From assembly GCA_964502995.1 (NCBI GenBank), contig CAZCZB010000009.1, forward strand, positions 1 through 64,000: a DNA stretch of 64,000 bases, written 5' to 3'. This stretch comes from Bin87 sp964502995. Its GTDB lineage: Bacteria > Chloroflexota > Dehalococcoidia > Lucifugimonadales > UBA3495. Shown in pieces: positions 25,666-34,576 of this stretch. Each line of letters starts with the position of its first letter. The stretch's first letter is position 1. The position numbers and the translations under genes were made by a program. The notes below the pieces were generated by a model. That model saw only the letters and a list, made by a program, of their open reading frames with translations, did not search any database and was not told where the DNA came from.

Positions 25666-26211
25666 ATGAAATGCCCATATTGTGAGTCGAGCGAAAGCAA
25701 GGTCACGGATTCCAGGGAAACGGAACACGGGATCCGGCGGCGCCGGGAGTGCCTGACTTGCAATCGTCGTTTCACGACCCACGAACAGGTCCGGCTGCCC
25801 GCTCTGCTCGTAGAGAAAAGGGATGGGCGTCGGCAGGAGTTCGACCGGGAAAAACTGCTGACCGGGGTCAACATGGCGTGTACCAGGCGGCCCATTCCGC
25901 GCCGGGACGTCGACCGGTTGGCCGACGACATCGAGGCCGAACTGCAGCGCCTGGGCAGCGGGACGGTAAAATCCCGCGACCTCGGCCTGATGGTCCTGGA
26001 GCGCCTCCGGACTTTGGATGAAGTTGCGTATATGCGGTACGCATCCGTTTACTACGATTTTCAGGACGCCGGCGACTTTGAGGAACGCGCCCGTACCCTG
26101 CGCAACGGGGAACCTGAACCGTTGCTCAGCATCGCGGCCGTCACTCCCCGGCGTACCCGTCAACGGCGCGACACACGCCGCACGGGTTCTCGGACGAATC
26201 ACAGCGCCTAA
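25666..26211 (+). CDS. nrdR: transcriptional regulator NrdR
   Basis: The ATP/dATP-sensing repressor of ribonucleotide reductase genes. A Cys4 zinc ribbon is formed by CPYC (residues 3 and 6) and CLTC (residues 29 and 32), with the HGIRRRREC arginine cluster between them. The ATP-cone follows at about 49-140 (LVEKRDGRRQEFDREKLL). At 181 residues it has about 30 extra basic C-terminal residues (RRTRQRRDTRRTG). ATG 25666 puts MKCPYC at the N-terminus, as in nearly all NrdRs, although the frame is open to 25558. It lies upstream of its expected target nrdJ. Confidence 0.96.
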   Translation: MKCPYCESSESKVTDSRETEHGIRRRRECLTCNRRFTTHEQVRLPALLVEKRDGRRQEFDREKLLTGVNMACTRRPIPRRDVDRLADDIEAELQRLGSGTVKSRDLGLMVLERLRTLDEVAYMRYASVYYDFQDAGDFEERARTLRNGEPEPLLSIAAVTPRRTRQRRDTRRTGSRTNHSA

Positions 26212-26257
26212 CGGTCTCCGCGCGGTGTGCCACCATCGCAGCGAGTCCGCAGGATCG

Positions 26258-26659
26258 ATGAAACCAACCAACAAACATCTTGAGACTTTCAGCGCTCCGG
26301 CATTGCCACCATCGCCGGGCGTTCTCAGTCGCGCCATTTTGGCGCAAATGCTAACTGCTCGCCAAACCCAACACTTTCGGGAGGTGTTTAACACCATCAT
26401 GAGCAGCAGCGTTCAATACTCCGCATTTACCAGGCTGTTGACACACAACAACAAGGTCCACGACTTGGAGGATATGCTGCGGAAGATGTGGGTCCCGTCC
26501 AACTGGGAAACGGTTGACGAGGACATCGTGGAACCAACGTGGATACCCAACCCGTTCGCGGAACTGCAGGATGACATGGACCGCGAATCCAGGGCCTGTC
26601 TGGTCAGTTGCTGGGCAGCCCTGCCGATTCAACGTGAAGAGGACGACCTTCTGGCGTGA
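26258..26659 (+). CDS. uncharacterised protein between nrdR and nrdJ (first)
   Basis: I do not recognise this 133-residue protein. No transmembrane segment or metal motif is visible. The middle (about 25-75) looks helical (SRAILAQMLTARQTQHFREV) and the C-terminus is acidic and Trp-rich, with WVPSNWETVDEDIVEPTW near 82. ATG 26258 lies 46 bases after nrdR, and the gene ends in a 4-base GTGA overlap with the next one, which suggests coupled translation. Its position suggests a link to dNTP supply or to regulation of nrdJ, but that is inference only. Confidence 0.6.
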   Translation: MKPTNKHLETFSAPALPPSPGVLSRAILAQMLTARQTQHFREVFNTIMSSSVQYSAFTRLLTHNNKVHDLEDMLRKMWVPSNWETVDEDIVEPTWIPNPFAELQDDMDRESRACLVSCWAALPIQREEDDLLA

Positions 26660-27273
26660 CCCATTCAAACCCGACACAACCGGCGCAACGCGCCAACGCA
26701 ACCTTTGCGCCGGCGATCGGTGGGCTGAATTCAGTTACGACTGTCACCGCGCGAAGCCGCCCGGTCCAACAATGGGTCGCTCGCGCCATGGAGCTTCGCG
26801 CTCCGGAGTATGAATCAATGGAACGGATCGTCCAGTACAAGGTAGAGGTCAGTTGCGACCCGTGCCCTCCGGGCACCGAATCCCGGATGCTGACGCAATT
26901 GCAATCGGCCTTTCCGGTAACCAGTTGTCTGATCACGGAAGACGGGTTGATCATTCGCATGGTGAACACACACGCATTTGCCGACGGATCGTTGAAGGAT
27001 TTCGCGGACCTGGTGGGCAAAACGCTGAGCGACATGGGCATCAGGATGACCACCGGCGTAGTCAGGCAGTTGACGTCCCAACCGCCCTGTCAGGCAGGCA
27101 TGTTGACACGCATGCAGGACTTCGCGGCCACGTTCGTCGGAGTCGATCGAGTTCAACCGATTGAAGTGCCAGTGCTGTACTTCTACAAGGGATTGCGGTT
27201 TGATTTGGAACTGACCGCACGACTGCGAGGGCAGCGTGGCCGGTCAAGGATGGAATCCGTCCAGCCTGTCTGA
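26656..27273 (+). CDS. uncharacterised protein between nrdR and nrdJ (second)
   Basis: An unrecognised 205-residue protein. From about residue 55 the sequence looks like an ordered alpha/beta domain: MERIVQYKVEVSCDPCPPG, FPVTSCLITEDGLIIRMVN, then IEVPVLYFYKGLRFDLEL at the end. The CDPC pair near 66 could bind metal or form a disulphide. GTG 26656 overlaps the preceding stop (GTGA); ATG 26809 or 26818 are alternative starts that would drop a low-complexity N-terminus. A hairpin follows at 27286 before nrdJ. Confidence 0.6.
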   Translation: MTHSNPTQPAQRANATFAPAIGGLNSVTTVTARSRPVQQWVARAMELRAPEYESMERIVQYKVEVSCDPCPPGTESRMLTQLQSAFPVTSCLITEDGLIIRMVNTHAFADGSLKDFADLVGKTLSDMGIRMTTGVVRQLTSQPPCQAGMLTRMQDFAATFVGVDRVQPIEVPVLYFYKGLRFDLELTARLRGQRGRSRMESVQPV

Positions 27274-27285
27274 CTGCCCATCCGA

Positions 27286-27319
27286 TGAGGCGGACTGCCG
27301 ACCAACACGGTCCGCCTCA
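27286..27319 (+). terminator. hairpin between the unknown gene and nrdJ
   Basis: A perfect 10-bp stem (27286-27295 with 27310-27319) and 14-base loop, 12 bases after the upstream stop codon. There is no T tract. It may attenuate or process the transcript so that nrdJ is expressed separately. Confidence 0.5.
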
Positions 27320-27334
27320 ACCACAATCACACGC

Positions 27335-27349
27335 CATCATATATTCAAT
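27335..27349 (+). promoter_or_regulatory. possible NrdR box overlapping a -10-like element
   Basis: CATCATATATTCAAT resembles the AT-rich core of the NrdR operator (AtATaT centre), and overlaps TATATT (27340-27345), which could be the nrdJ -10. Only one box was seen, whereas NrdR usually binds two, and no -35 is clear. Confidence 0.3.
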
Positions 27350-27363
27350 AAATCAACAGAGAA

Positions 27364-27369
27364 GGGAGG
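27364..27369 (+). promoter_or_regulatory. ribosome-binding site that fixes the nrdJ start
   Basis: GGGAGG ends five bases before GTG 27375. It rules in favour of this GTG over an in-frame ATG at 27285, which lies at the edge of the hairpin and has no such site. Confidence 0.75.
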
Positions 27370-27374
27370 CTACC

Positions 27375-29903
27375 GTGGAGGCCAGTGGATCGAGAGGATC
27401 GAACATAACGATCAGTGCGGACTGTGATTCAACGGTGAACGTGAGGCGCCACATCCGGGATGCAATGGCGGAATCCGGGGTTGCCGATTCCTACAACCGG
27501 AGAACCGGCGAGTTGACCGACAACGCCAGGGTTGTGCTGCAACGACGGTATCTTTCCAAAGATCGTGAAGGCAACGTGCTGGAGGATTCGGAAGGGATGT
27601 TCCGGCGGGTTGCCCGCAACCTTTCCCAATCGGACCTCGAATACGGCGCGACGGAAACGGAACGAGCGGAAACCGAGGAACGTTTCTACGAAGTGATGCG
27701 GCGGCTGGAGTTCCTGCCCAACTCCCCGACCCTGATGAACGCCGGACGCGAATTGCAGCAATTGTCGGCGTGCTTCGTGCTGCCCGTTGAAGACTCGCTG
27801 GACTCCATATTCACCAAGGTTAAGCAGACCGCGCTGATTCACAAGAGCGGCGGAGGCACCGGGTTTGCCTTTTCGCGTTTGCGTCCGGAGGGCGACGTGG
27901 TCGGGTCCACCGGCGGCGTTGCGTCCGGGCCCGTGAGCTTCATCAACGCCTTTGACGCCGCGACCGACGTGGTGAAACAGGGCGGCACACGCCGGGGCGC
28001 CAACATGGGCATATTGCACGTTACGCACCCTGACATCCTCTCGTTCATCACCTCAAAAGAGGATGGCCAACACCTCAGCAACTTCAACATATCGGTGGCC
28101 GTCAGCGAGGACTTCATGCGTCGGGTCGAGAACAACCAGACCTATGATCTGGTGAACCCGCGCACCGGTCAGATCACCGGCCAGCTCAACGCCAGGGAAG
28201 TGTTCGACCGGATGACGGAATTGGCCTGGCGGACGGGCGACCCGGGAATCGTGTTCCTGGACAGGATCAATCGCGACAATCCGAACCCGCAGTTGGGCGA
28301 CATCGAGAGTACCAACCCGTGCGGCGAGCAACCGTTGCTGCCGTACGAATCCTGCAACCTGGGTTCACTGAACCTGGCCAGGATGGTGAAGTACACGGAC
28401 GATGATGTCGCCATCGACTGGGACCGTATGTCCGAGGTGATTTCGGCCGCCGTTCACATGTTGGACTGCGTGATCGACATGAACGATTACCCCATTGAAG
28501 AGATTGCCGACATGAGCCGCAAGACCCGGCGCATCGGCCTCGGCGTCATGGGATGGTCGGATTTGCTGATCCAGTTGGGTGTGCGCTACGACAGTGATGA
28601 TGCGCTGGCCATGGCTCGCCAGGTGATGCAGTTCATACAGGAAGAGACCTACCGGGCATCCGGCGATCTGGTGGAGCAGAGAGGCGCGTTCCCCGAATGG
28701 GAGCGGAGCGCCTACAACAAACCGGGAGATTCTCGCCGAATGCGAAATTCGGCTCCCGTCACCATCGCCCCCACCGGCACCATCAGCATCATCGCCGGCG
28801 CGTCCAGCGGAATTGAACCGCTGTTCGCCCTTTCGTATGTGCGCAACGTGATGGACAACACCCGTTTGGTCGAAGGCAACGGCTATTTTGAGGCCGTCGC
28901 TCGCCACGAGGGGTTCTATTCCGAAGAGTTGATGGAACAGTTGGCATCGGTGGGCTCGCTGGAGCATCTGGACGTGCCCGATTGGGTCAAGGACGTATTC
29001 CGCGTTTCTCACGACATTGACCCGCGCTGGCATGTGAAGATGCAGGCGGCTTTCCAGGAATACACCGACAACGCGGTGTCCAAGACCATTAATTTCCCCC
29101 ACGACGCCACCGTCGAAGACGTGGCGGAGGCCTATCTGTCGGCGTATACGCTGGGGTGCAAGGGGATCACGGTGTACCGGGACGGCAGCAAGGCCGATCA
29201 GGTGCTAAGCACGGGATCGGCCGAAGGAACGGACGAATCAGCCGGGCAGAATACCGTTGTTGAGATCGAAGTTCCGGCGCCTCGCATCCCGAGAGACCGT
29301 CCCCGCAAGACCCACGGCGTCACCGAACGGGTGCGCACCGGGCACGGCAACATGTACGTGACCGTGAACCTGGACGATAACGGATTACCCTTCGAAGTGT
29401 TCGGGACGATGGGCAAGGCCGGCGGTTGCGACGCCGCGCTGCTGGAAGCGGTTTCGCGTCTGGTCTCTCTCGCCCTGCGGGCCGGCATAGAAACCGGCGA
29501 GGTCACCCGCCAGTTGCGTGGGATCACGTGCTGCCCCGCCTGGGACGACGGTACGCTGGTACGGTCGGGTCCGGATGCGGTTGCCATCGTGCTGGACAAC
29601 CTGATCCAGGGATTGGATTCGGAAAACGGCGGACGCGACGGAGTCCAGTTGACTTTGCCGACCGGGTTCCCCGGCTATGGCGGAGACGGCCCCGAGGTTC
29701 GCCCGTTCTTTCCCCCGCAGGGTGTGACGATGGATCGGGACCCGGGCCACGGCGATGCCGGCAACGGGAATGGCAACGGACACTCAGCCCATCGCGGTGG
29801 GGAACTGATTTACGCGCAGCGCTGTCCCGAATGCAACGGCGGTGTTGTCAACCAGGAGGGCTGCCTCACCTGCTATTCCTGCGGCTGGAACAAGTGCGAA
29901 TAG
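27375..29903 (+). CDS. nrdJ: adenosylcobalamin-dependent ribonucleoside-diphosphate reductase (class II)
   Basis: Class II ribonucleotide reductase makes deoxyribonucleotides using a B12-derived radical and works with or without oxygen. In the 842-residue protein the catalytic core shows NPCGEQPLLPYESCNLGSLNL-type residues (the Asn/Cys/Glu at about 313-317 and radical Cys near 326), and the substrate loop APTGTISIIAGASSG near 463. A Gly/Asn linker (near 790-805) leads to a C-terminal zinc-ribbon tail CPEC...CLTCYSCGWNKC, which supplies reducing cysteines. No class I genes are present here. The chosen GTG follows a GGGAGG site. Confidence 0.97.
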   Translation: MEASGSRGSNITISADCDSTVNVRRHIRDAMAESGVADSYNRRTGELTDNARVVLQRRYLSKDREGNVLEDSEGMFRRVARNLSQSDLEYGATETERAETEERFYEVMRRLEFLPNSPTLMNAGRELQQLSACFVLPVEDSLDSIFTKVKQTALIHKSGGGTGFAFSRLRPEGDVVGSTGGVASGPVSFINAFDAATDVVKQGGTRRGANMGILHVTHPDILSFITSKEDGQHLSNFNISVAVSEDFMRRVENNQTYDLVNPRTGQITGQLNAREVFDRMTELAWRTGDPGIVFLDRINRDNPNPQLGDIESTNPCGEQPLLPYESCNLGSLNLARMVKYTDDDVAIDWDRMSEVISAAVHMLDCVIDMNDYPIEEIADMSRKTRRIGLGVMGWSDLLIQLGVRYDSDDALAMARQVMQFIQEETYRASGDLVEQRGAFPEWERSAYNKPGDSRRMRNSAPVTIAPTGTISIIAGASSGIEPLFALSYVRNVMDNTRLVEGNGYFEAVARHEGFYSEELMEQLASVGSLEHLDVPDWVKDVFRVSHDIDPRWHVKMQAAFQEYTDNAVSKTINFPHDATVEDVAEAYLSAYTLGCKGITVYRDGSKADQVLSTGSAEGTDESAGQNTVVEIEVPAPRIPRDRPRKTHGVTERVRTGHGNMYVTVNLDDNGLPFEVFGTMGKAGGCDAALLEAVSRLVSLALRAGIETGEVTRQLRGITCCPAWDDGTLVRSGPDAVAIVLDNLIQGLDSENGGRDGVQLTLPTGFPGYGGDGPEVRPFFPPQGVTMDRDPGHGDAGNGNGNGHSAHRGGELIYAQRCPECNGGVVNQEGCLTCYSCGWNKCE

Positions 29904-29940
29904 CAGGGGCACGGTCTGGACCGGTCGTCGGATGAATCGC

Positions 29941-29974
29941 GCAGGCAGGCAAACTTACGAGTACACCTGCCTGC
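29941..29974 (+). terminator. hairpin after nrdJ
   Basis: Nine-base arms (29941-29949 with 29966-29974) and a 16-base loop, 38 bases after the nrdJ stop and just upstream of the pdxA promoter. It lacks a T tract, so termination is possible but unproven. Confidence 0.4.
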
Positions 29975-30003
29975 CAATCCCCAAACCGACGCGGATGGCT
30001 GCG

Positions 30004-30012
30004 TGATATAAT
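30004..30012 (+). promoter_or_regulatory. predicted pdxA promoter, extended -10
   Basis: TGATATAAT is a perfect extended -10 element, 47 bases before the pdxA ATG. No recognisable -35 lies at the right distance. Confidence 0.6.
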
Positions 30013-30059
30013 CGCTCCCCACCGGGATTTCACAGGTTTCAGCACTCGCGAGGCGCATC

Positions 30060-31103
30060 ATGCCAGAAGGAAACGGCTCCACGGATAATCGCCCGGCCAT
30101 CGCGATCACCATGGGTGATCCGTGCGGCATAGGGCCGGAAGTTGTGGTCAAGGCGCTGGCCGACTCGCGCGTATACCAGGCGTGCCGGCCGGTGGTGATC
30201 GGAAACGTGTACGCCATGGAGCAGGCGGCCCGCATGACGGGGCTGCCGTTGGGGATCCACGGCACCGATGATCCCACCACGGCGGGAGACGACCCCACCA
30301 CGGTTGACGTGGTGGATATCGGGAACCTCAACCCCGAGGACATATCGGTAGGCGAATTGAGCGTCGCCTGCGGCAAGGCAGCGATGGAATGGGTGAGCAA
30401 GGCGGGACAACTTGCCATGGCCGGCGTCGTTGACGGGCTGGCCACCGCTCCGCTGAACAAGGAAGCCGCCGCGATGGCCGGGTACGAAGCCATCGGGCAC
30501 ATGGAATTGTTGCAGGAACTGTCTGGCGCCAGGACAGTGGCCACAATGTTGATGGCCAAGAACCTGCGGGTGGTGCATCTGACCACTCACCGGTCATTGA
30601 AGGTTGCCTGCGATTACGTGAAGAAGGACCGTATACTCGATTACCTGCGCTTGACGGACCGCAGTTTCCGGCAGTGGGGATTCACCAACCCCCGGATTGG
30701 CGTGGCTGCGTTGAACCCGCACGGCAGCGACGGCGGACTGCTGGGCCACGAGGAAGCCGAGGAGATCGCTCCGGCCGTGCAGCAGGCGCAGTCGGAGGGG
30801 ATCAACGCCATCGGCCCCGTGCCGGCGGACATCATCTTCCACCAGGCCATCCAGGATCGATACGACGTAACGCTGTGCATGTACCACGACCAGGGTCACA
30901 TTCCGGTCAAGGTGTACGGATTCGAGGAGAGCATCACCGCCAACCTGGGGCTGCCGTTCATCCGCACTTCCGTTGACCACGGCACCGCGTTTGACATCGC
31001 AGGCAAGAACGTGGCCGACCATACTTCGATGGTGGAGTCGATCCGCATGGCCGTGGCGTTCGCCCGGGGTGATGGGCTCGCCGATGGCTGGGGTGAGGGA
31101 TAA
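30060..31103 (+). CDS. pdxA: 4-hydroxythreonine-4-phosphate dehydrogenase (PdxA)
   Basis: PdxA oxidises 4-phosphohydroxy-L-threonine in DXP-dependent pyridoxal phosphate synthesis. The 347-residue protein begins with AIAITMGDPCGIGPEVVVKAL and has the metal His residues in VVHLTTHRSLKVACDYV, in GVAALNPHGSDGGLLGHEE and in LCMYHDQGHIPVKV. Some PdxA homologues act in aromatic catabolism instead, and no pdxJ is seen in this window, so the pathway is likely but not certain. It leads a unit with proC four bases downstream. Confidence 0.95.
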   Translation: MPEGNGSTDNRPAIAITMGDPCGIGPEVVVKALADSRVYQACRPVVIGNVYAMEQAARMTGLPLGIHGTDDPTTAGDDPTTVDVVDIGNLNPEDISVGELSVACGKAAMEWVSKAGQLAMAGVVDGLATAPLNKEAAAMAGYEAIGHMELLQELSGARTVATMLMAKNLRVVHLTTHRSLKVACDYVKKDRILDYLRLTDRSFRQWGFTNPRIGVAALNPHGSDGGLLGHEEAEEIAPAVQQAQSEGINAIGPVPADIIFHQAIQDRYDVTLCMYHDQGHIPVKVYGFEESITANLGLPFIRTSVDHGTAFDIAGKNVADHTSMVESIRMAVAFARGDGLADGWGEG

Positions 31104-31107
31104 CGCC

Positions 31108-31911
31108 ATGAACATCGGATTTATCGGCGGAGGCACCATGGCCGAAGCGATCCTGGGCGGGATGCTGGACGGCGGAGTCGCCAGCGCCGGCGACGTGATC
31201 ATAGGCGAGCCGGTAGCTCCCAGGAGGGATTACCTCGCTGAACGTTACGGTGTGGCGGTTTCCGAGGCCAACGGCGAGGTCGTGGGAGCGTCGGATATGG
31301 TGGTGATGGCGGTGAAGCCCCAGGATTTGCCAAAGGTGTATTCGGACGTTGGCGGCCAATTTGCAGGTGAGCGCTCGGTCCTGTCAATAGTGGCCGGTAC
31401 CAAGATGAACTCCCTGGCCGACGGCTTGCAGACGGAAAACGTGATACGGGTCATGCCCAACACGCCGGCACAGATTGGCGAAGGCATGACGATGTGGACC
31501 TGCTCGAAGTCGGTTGCGCAATCGCACCGCGACACCACGTCCGCCATCCTGTCCACCATAGGCGACGAGATCTACGTGGACGATGAAAAATACATGGACA
31601 TGGCCACCGCGCTCAGCGCCAGCGGGCCCGCCTACGTGTTCCTGATTCTGGAAGCCATGATCGATGCCGGCGTGTACGTGGGGTTGCCCAGGGACGTGGC
31701 GCGACGCATGGCCCTGAAAACGGTGCAAGGCAGCGCCGAGTTGGTGATTCAGACCGGACGGCATCCCGCAGAGTTGAAGGACATGGTGACGTCGCCGGGC
31801 GGGACCACCGCCGAAGGGCTGCAGGCACTGGAACGCGCCGGCGTACCGGCGGCGGTGGTGGATGCCGTGAACGCGGCCTATCTCAAGTCCATAAAGTTGG
31901 GCCAGGGCTAA
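31108..31911 (+). CDS. proC: pyrroline-5-carboxylate reductase
   Basis: The last step of proline synthesis: 1-pyrroline-5-carboxylate to proline with NAD(P)H. The 267-residue protein has the Rossmann motif GFIGGGTMAEAILGGML at residues 4-20, VKPQDLPKV, RVMPNTPAQIGEGMT near 115, and the family block LSASGPAYVFLILEAM with MALKTVQGSAEL and VTSPGGTTAEGLQALE. ATG 31108 matches the family N-terminus; four bases separate it from the pdxA stop. Confidence 0.96.
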   Translation: MNIGFIGGGTMAEAILGGMLDGGVASAGDVIIGEPVAPRRDYLAERYGVAVSEANGEVVGASDMVVMAVKPQDLPKVYSDVGGQFAGERSVLSIVAGTKMNSLADGLQTENVIRVMPNTPAQIGEGMTMWTCSKSVAQSHRDTTSAILSTIGDEIYVDDEKYMDMATALSASGPAYVFLILEAMIDAGVYVGLPRDVARRMALKTVQGSAELVIQTGRHPAELKDMVTSPGGTTAEGLQALERAGVPAAVVDAVNAAYLKSIKLGQG

Positions 31912-31936
31912 CGCCTATCCGGTCCTCGGGGTAGTA

Positions 31937-32209
31937 ATGCTGGAGCTGATCACTCTTGTCATAACGCTGTGCTATCTGTTGTTGCTGGCCCGGATAATTC
32001 TGGGTTTCGTGGTGCAGTACATGGCGATGCAGGGCAACGGAGCGCCGGATGTCCTCCTGCGCATGTACGAGGTGATATTCGCGTTGACCGAGCCTGTGCT
32101 GGGCCCAATTCGACGTATGCTGCCCCAAACCGGCATGATCGATTTCAGTCCGCTGGTGGTGATGGTCGTGCTGGTGGTTGTTCAATACGCGCTGCGGGCG
32201 TTGTTGTAA
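31937..32209 (+). CDS. YggT family membrane protein
   Basis: A 90-residue inner-membrane protein with two transmembrane segments (about residues 3-27 and 68-88) separated by a loop containing YEVIFALTEPVLGPIRRMLP, the YggT signature. YggT proteins are linked to osmotic tolerance and division-site functions in different bacteria; the molecular role is unclear. It follows proC, a very common arrangement. Confidence 0.9.
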   Translation: MLELITLVITLCYLLLLARIILGFVVQYMAMQGNGAPDVLLRMYEVIFALTEPVLGPIRRMLPQTGMIDFSPLVVMVVLVVVQYALRALL

Positions 32210-32240
32210 CTTCCCGTCTTTGGGCTGACAGGTCGCGCCA

Positions 32241-32885
32241 TTGTCCGGATCCGATCCTCCCTCCCGAGGCAAGCATTGGACGGCGGGCGGACTGCGACCC
32301 GACGATTTGCGGTTCTTGCGAGCGGCCTACGCTGCCGAGATACCTGAACGATCCGATCCCCCTAATCTGGTGATCCTTTGCGGCTTGCCGGGGACGGGAA
32401 AATCACACTTTGCCCGGGAGTTGACGCGGCAGGCTCCCTACGTTTGCCTGAACAGCGACCGGACGCGCAAACTCCTGGTCGCCAAACCCAGCTACAGCCG
32501 CCGGGAACACCGGCGGGTTTTTTCGGCCATGCACGTGTTGACTCGCGGTTACCTGGTCGACGGTTATTCGGTGGTGTTCGACGCCACCAACCTCAACGAG
32601 AACGTGCGGGCGCCGCTTTATGCCATTGCTGAGGACGTCGGGGTCGATTGGTTGATTATCCGGTTCACCGCGCCCGACGACCTGGTGCGGCGACGGCTCG
32701 CCGACCGGGTGGAGGGTCTGGCGGACTCCGGAGAGAGCGACGCCGGTTGGGAAATATACTCCCGCATGGCGGTGGCGGACCAACCCGTGCCACGGGAGCA
32801 TCTGCTGGTGAGAGGGCCGGATGATTGCGATGGGGTTCTGACCCGAACCATTGCGTGGGCGAATTCGCTGCCAAAGCGAGCCTAG
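32241..32885 (+). CDS. AAA/P-loop kinase-like ATP-binding protein
   Basis: A 214-residue P-loop protein of the polynucleotide/zeta-toxin-like kinase group. Walker A is VILCGLPGTGKSHFARE near residue 37, a second motif VCLNSDRTRKLL binds phosphate, and VVFDATNLNENVR is the Walker B-like strand typical of this group. Residues RRRLADR form the likely lid. Substrate is unknown; phosphorylation of a nucleic acid or small molecule is inferred. The start is a TTG at 32241 without a clear ribosome-binding site, so it is uncertain by up to about 25 residues. Confidence 0.75.
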   Translation: MSGSDPPSRGKHWTAGGLRPDDLRFLRAAYAAEIPERSDPPNLVILCGLPGTGKSHFARELTRQAPYVCLNSDRTRKLLVAKPSYSRREHRRVFSAMHVLTRGYLVDGYSVVFDATNLNENVRAPLYAIAEDVGVDWLIIRFTAPDDLVRRRLADRVEGLADSGESDAGWEIYSRMAVADQPVPREHLLVRGPDDCDGVLTRTIAWANSLPKRA

Positions 32886-32925
32886 CCGACCGCTTGCGGT
32901 TGCGGCCATCAGGCCGGGCGCGTGG

Positions 32926-32954
32926 TTGTGGCGTTTGGGGTATGACGGCATAAT
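32926..32954 (+). promoter_or_regulatory. predicted pepA promoter
   Basis: TTGTGG (32926-32931), a 17-base spacer and CATAAT (32949-32954). The leader to ATG 33005 would be about 44 bases and includes a GGAGGTG ribosome-binding site. Confidence 0.5.
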
Positions 32955-33004
32955 CGGTGGCGAAAATCGCGAATATGCAAAGTGCCCGTGTTTGGAGGTG
33001 AACC

Positions 33005-34525
33005 ATGCCTGCCACCGTGAAAGTTGTTGCAGGAGACGTTTCGGATTTTCCCACGCCGGCTTTGGTGGTGAACCTTTTTGAAGGGGTTACTGCTCCCGGC
33101 GGAGCCACCGGCGCGGTTGACCGTGCGCTCAACGGGGCCATATCCGCTCTGATCGCCGACGGTGAGATCAAGGGGAAATTGGGCGAGTTGACGCTGGTGC
33201 ATACCCTGGGACGGATTCCGGCGACGCGGGTTGTGGTTGCAGGACTGGGCAAATCGGCCGACTTCGATGCCGGCGGCGTCCGGCGGGTCAGCGCCGAGGT
33301 GGCGCGGTTTCTCAGGCGCAGGGGCGTGTCTGAGTTTGCCACGATCGCCCACGGAGCGGGAATCGGCGGTCTGGTCGCCGGCGAATCCGCGCAGGCCATT
33401 GCTGAAGGCACGCTGCTGGGCCTCTACAAGTTCGACACCTACCGGAGCAACGGCGACGATGCTCCGGAGGATGGGGTCTCGTCAGTGTCAATAGTCGAAC
33501 GGGATTCTGGCAACCTGGATGCTCTGACGGCGGGGGTTCAGGTTGGTTCTGCGCTTGGCGAGGCCACCATGCTGGCGCGCGACCTCGTGAACCATCCCGC
33601 AAACGTGATGACCCCCACCCGAATGGCGGATGCGGCGCGGGACGTTGCTGAAACGGTGGGACTCGAACTGGACGTGATGGATCGCGACCGAATGGCCGAA
33701 CACGGCATGGGCGCGTTTTTGGGCGTGGCGCAGGGCAGCGAGGAACCGCCAAAACTGATCGTCCTGACGTACCGCGGTGATCCGGACAACCCGGAAAACA
33801 ACCTGGGTTTGGTTGGCAAGGGCATCACTTTTGACACCGGCGGCATTTCGCTCAAGCCGGCCGCCAATATGGAAGCGATGAAGGGCGATATGGCCGGCGG
33901 CGCGTCGGTAATCGCGGCCATGCGGGCAATCGGGATGCTGAAGCCCTGCATCAACGTTACCGGTCTGATCGCTGCCACCGAGAACATGCCGGGAGGTCGG
34001 GCGCAACGACCCGGTGATGTGGTCACCGCGATGAACGGGAAAACCATCGAGGTTATCAACACCGACGCCGAAGGCCGCCTGGTGCTGGCGGATGCGATGT
34101 GCCACGCCCGCAGCCTGGGGATCACGCGCATGGTGGACGTTGCAACCCTCACCGGGGCGATGGTGGTGACCTTGGGCAAGGCCTGCACGGGTATGATGGG
34201 CAACTGCCCCGATTTGGCCAGGGAGATCAGCAGGGCCGGCGATGCCAACGGCGAAAGGTTCTGGGAACTGCCGATGCTGGAGGATTACCGGGAACTGATC
34301 CGGTCGGACGTGGCGGACATGAAAAACTCCGGCGGCCGGCAGGCCGGGTCGATTACCGCTGCGATGCTGCTGCGGGAGTTCGCCGAGGACGCCGAATGGG
34401 TGCATCTGGACATAGCCGGCACCTCCACCGCGTCAAGCAGCAAGGGACACCTGGTGAAAGGGGCGACCGGTGTGCCAACCCGCACCCTGGCGCAATTGGC
34501 GATGAATTTGGCCGAAAAGCGCTAG
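33005..34525 (+). CDS. pepA: leucyl aminopeptidase (M17 family)
   Basis: A cytosolic di-zinc aminopeptidase that removes N-terminal residues from peptides. The 506-residue protein has an N-terminal macro-like domain and a C-terminal catalytic domain. Metal and catalytic residues are visible in VGKGITFDTGGISLKP (Lys, Asp near 277-284), KGDMAGGASV (Asp) and NTDAEGRLVLADAM (Asp, Glu, Arg near 352-358). GGAGGTG is five bases before the ATG. Length is normal for the family. Confidence 0.96.
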   Translation: MPATVKVVAGDVSDFPTPALVVNLFEGVTAPGGATGAVDRALNGAISALIADGEIKGKLGELTLVHTLGRIPATRVVVAGLGKSADFDAGGVRRVSAEVARFLRRRGVSEFATIAHGAGIGGLVAGESAQAIAEGTLLGLYKFDTYRSNGDDAPEDGVSSVSIVERDSGNLDALTAGVQVGSALGEATMLARDLVNHPANVMTPTRMADAARDVAETVGLELDVMDRDRMAEHGMGAFLGVAQGSEEPPKLIVLTYRGDPDNPENNLGLVGKGITFDTGGISLKPAANMEAMKGDMAGGASVIAAMRAIGMLKPCINVTGLIAATENMPGGRAQRPGDVVTAMNGKTIEVINTDAEGRLVLADAMCHARSLGITRMVDVATLTGAMVVTLGKACTGMMGNCPDLAREISRAGDANGERFWELPMLEDYRELIRSDVADMKNSGGRQAGSITAAMLLREFAEDAEWVHLDIAGTSTASSSKGHLVKGATGVPTRTLAQLAMNLAEKR

Positions 34526-34576
34526 CGGTTGATCGGACCGGCGGGGCGGCAGGTATAGGGGCAGGGGAAGTGCGAA

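Noticed and set aside
27286..27374. Cobalamin riboswitch ahead of nrdJ
   Set aside because: The leader is about 100 bases, too short for the B12 aptamer, and no B12-box sequence is visible.
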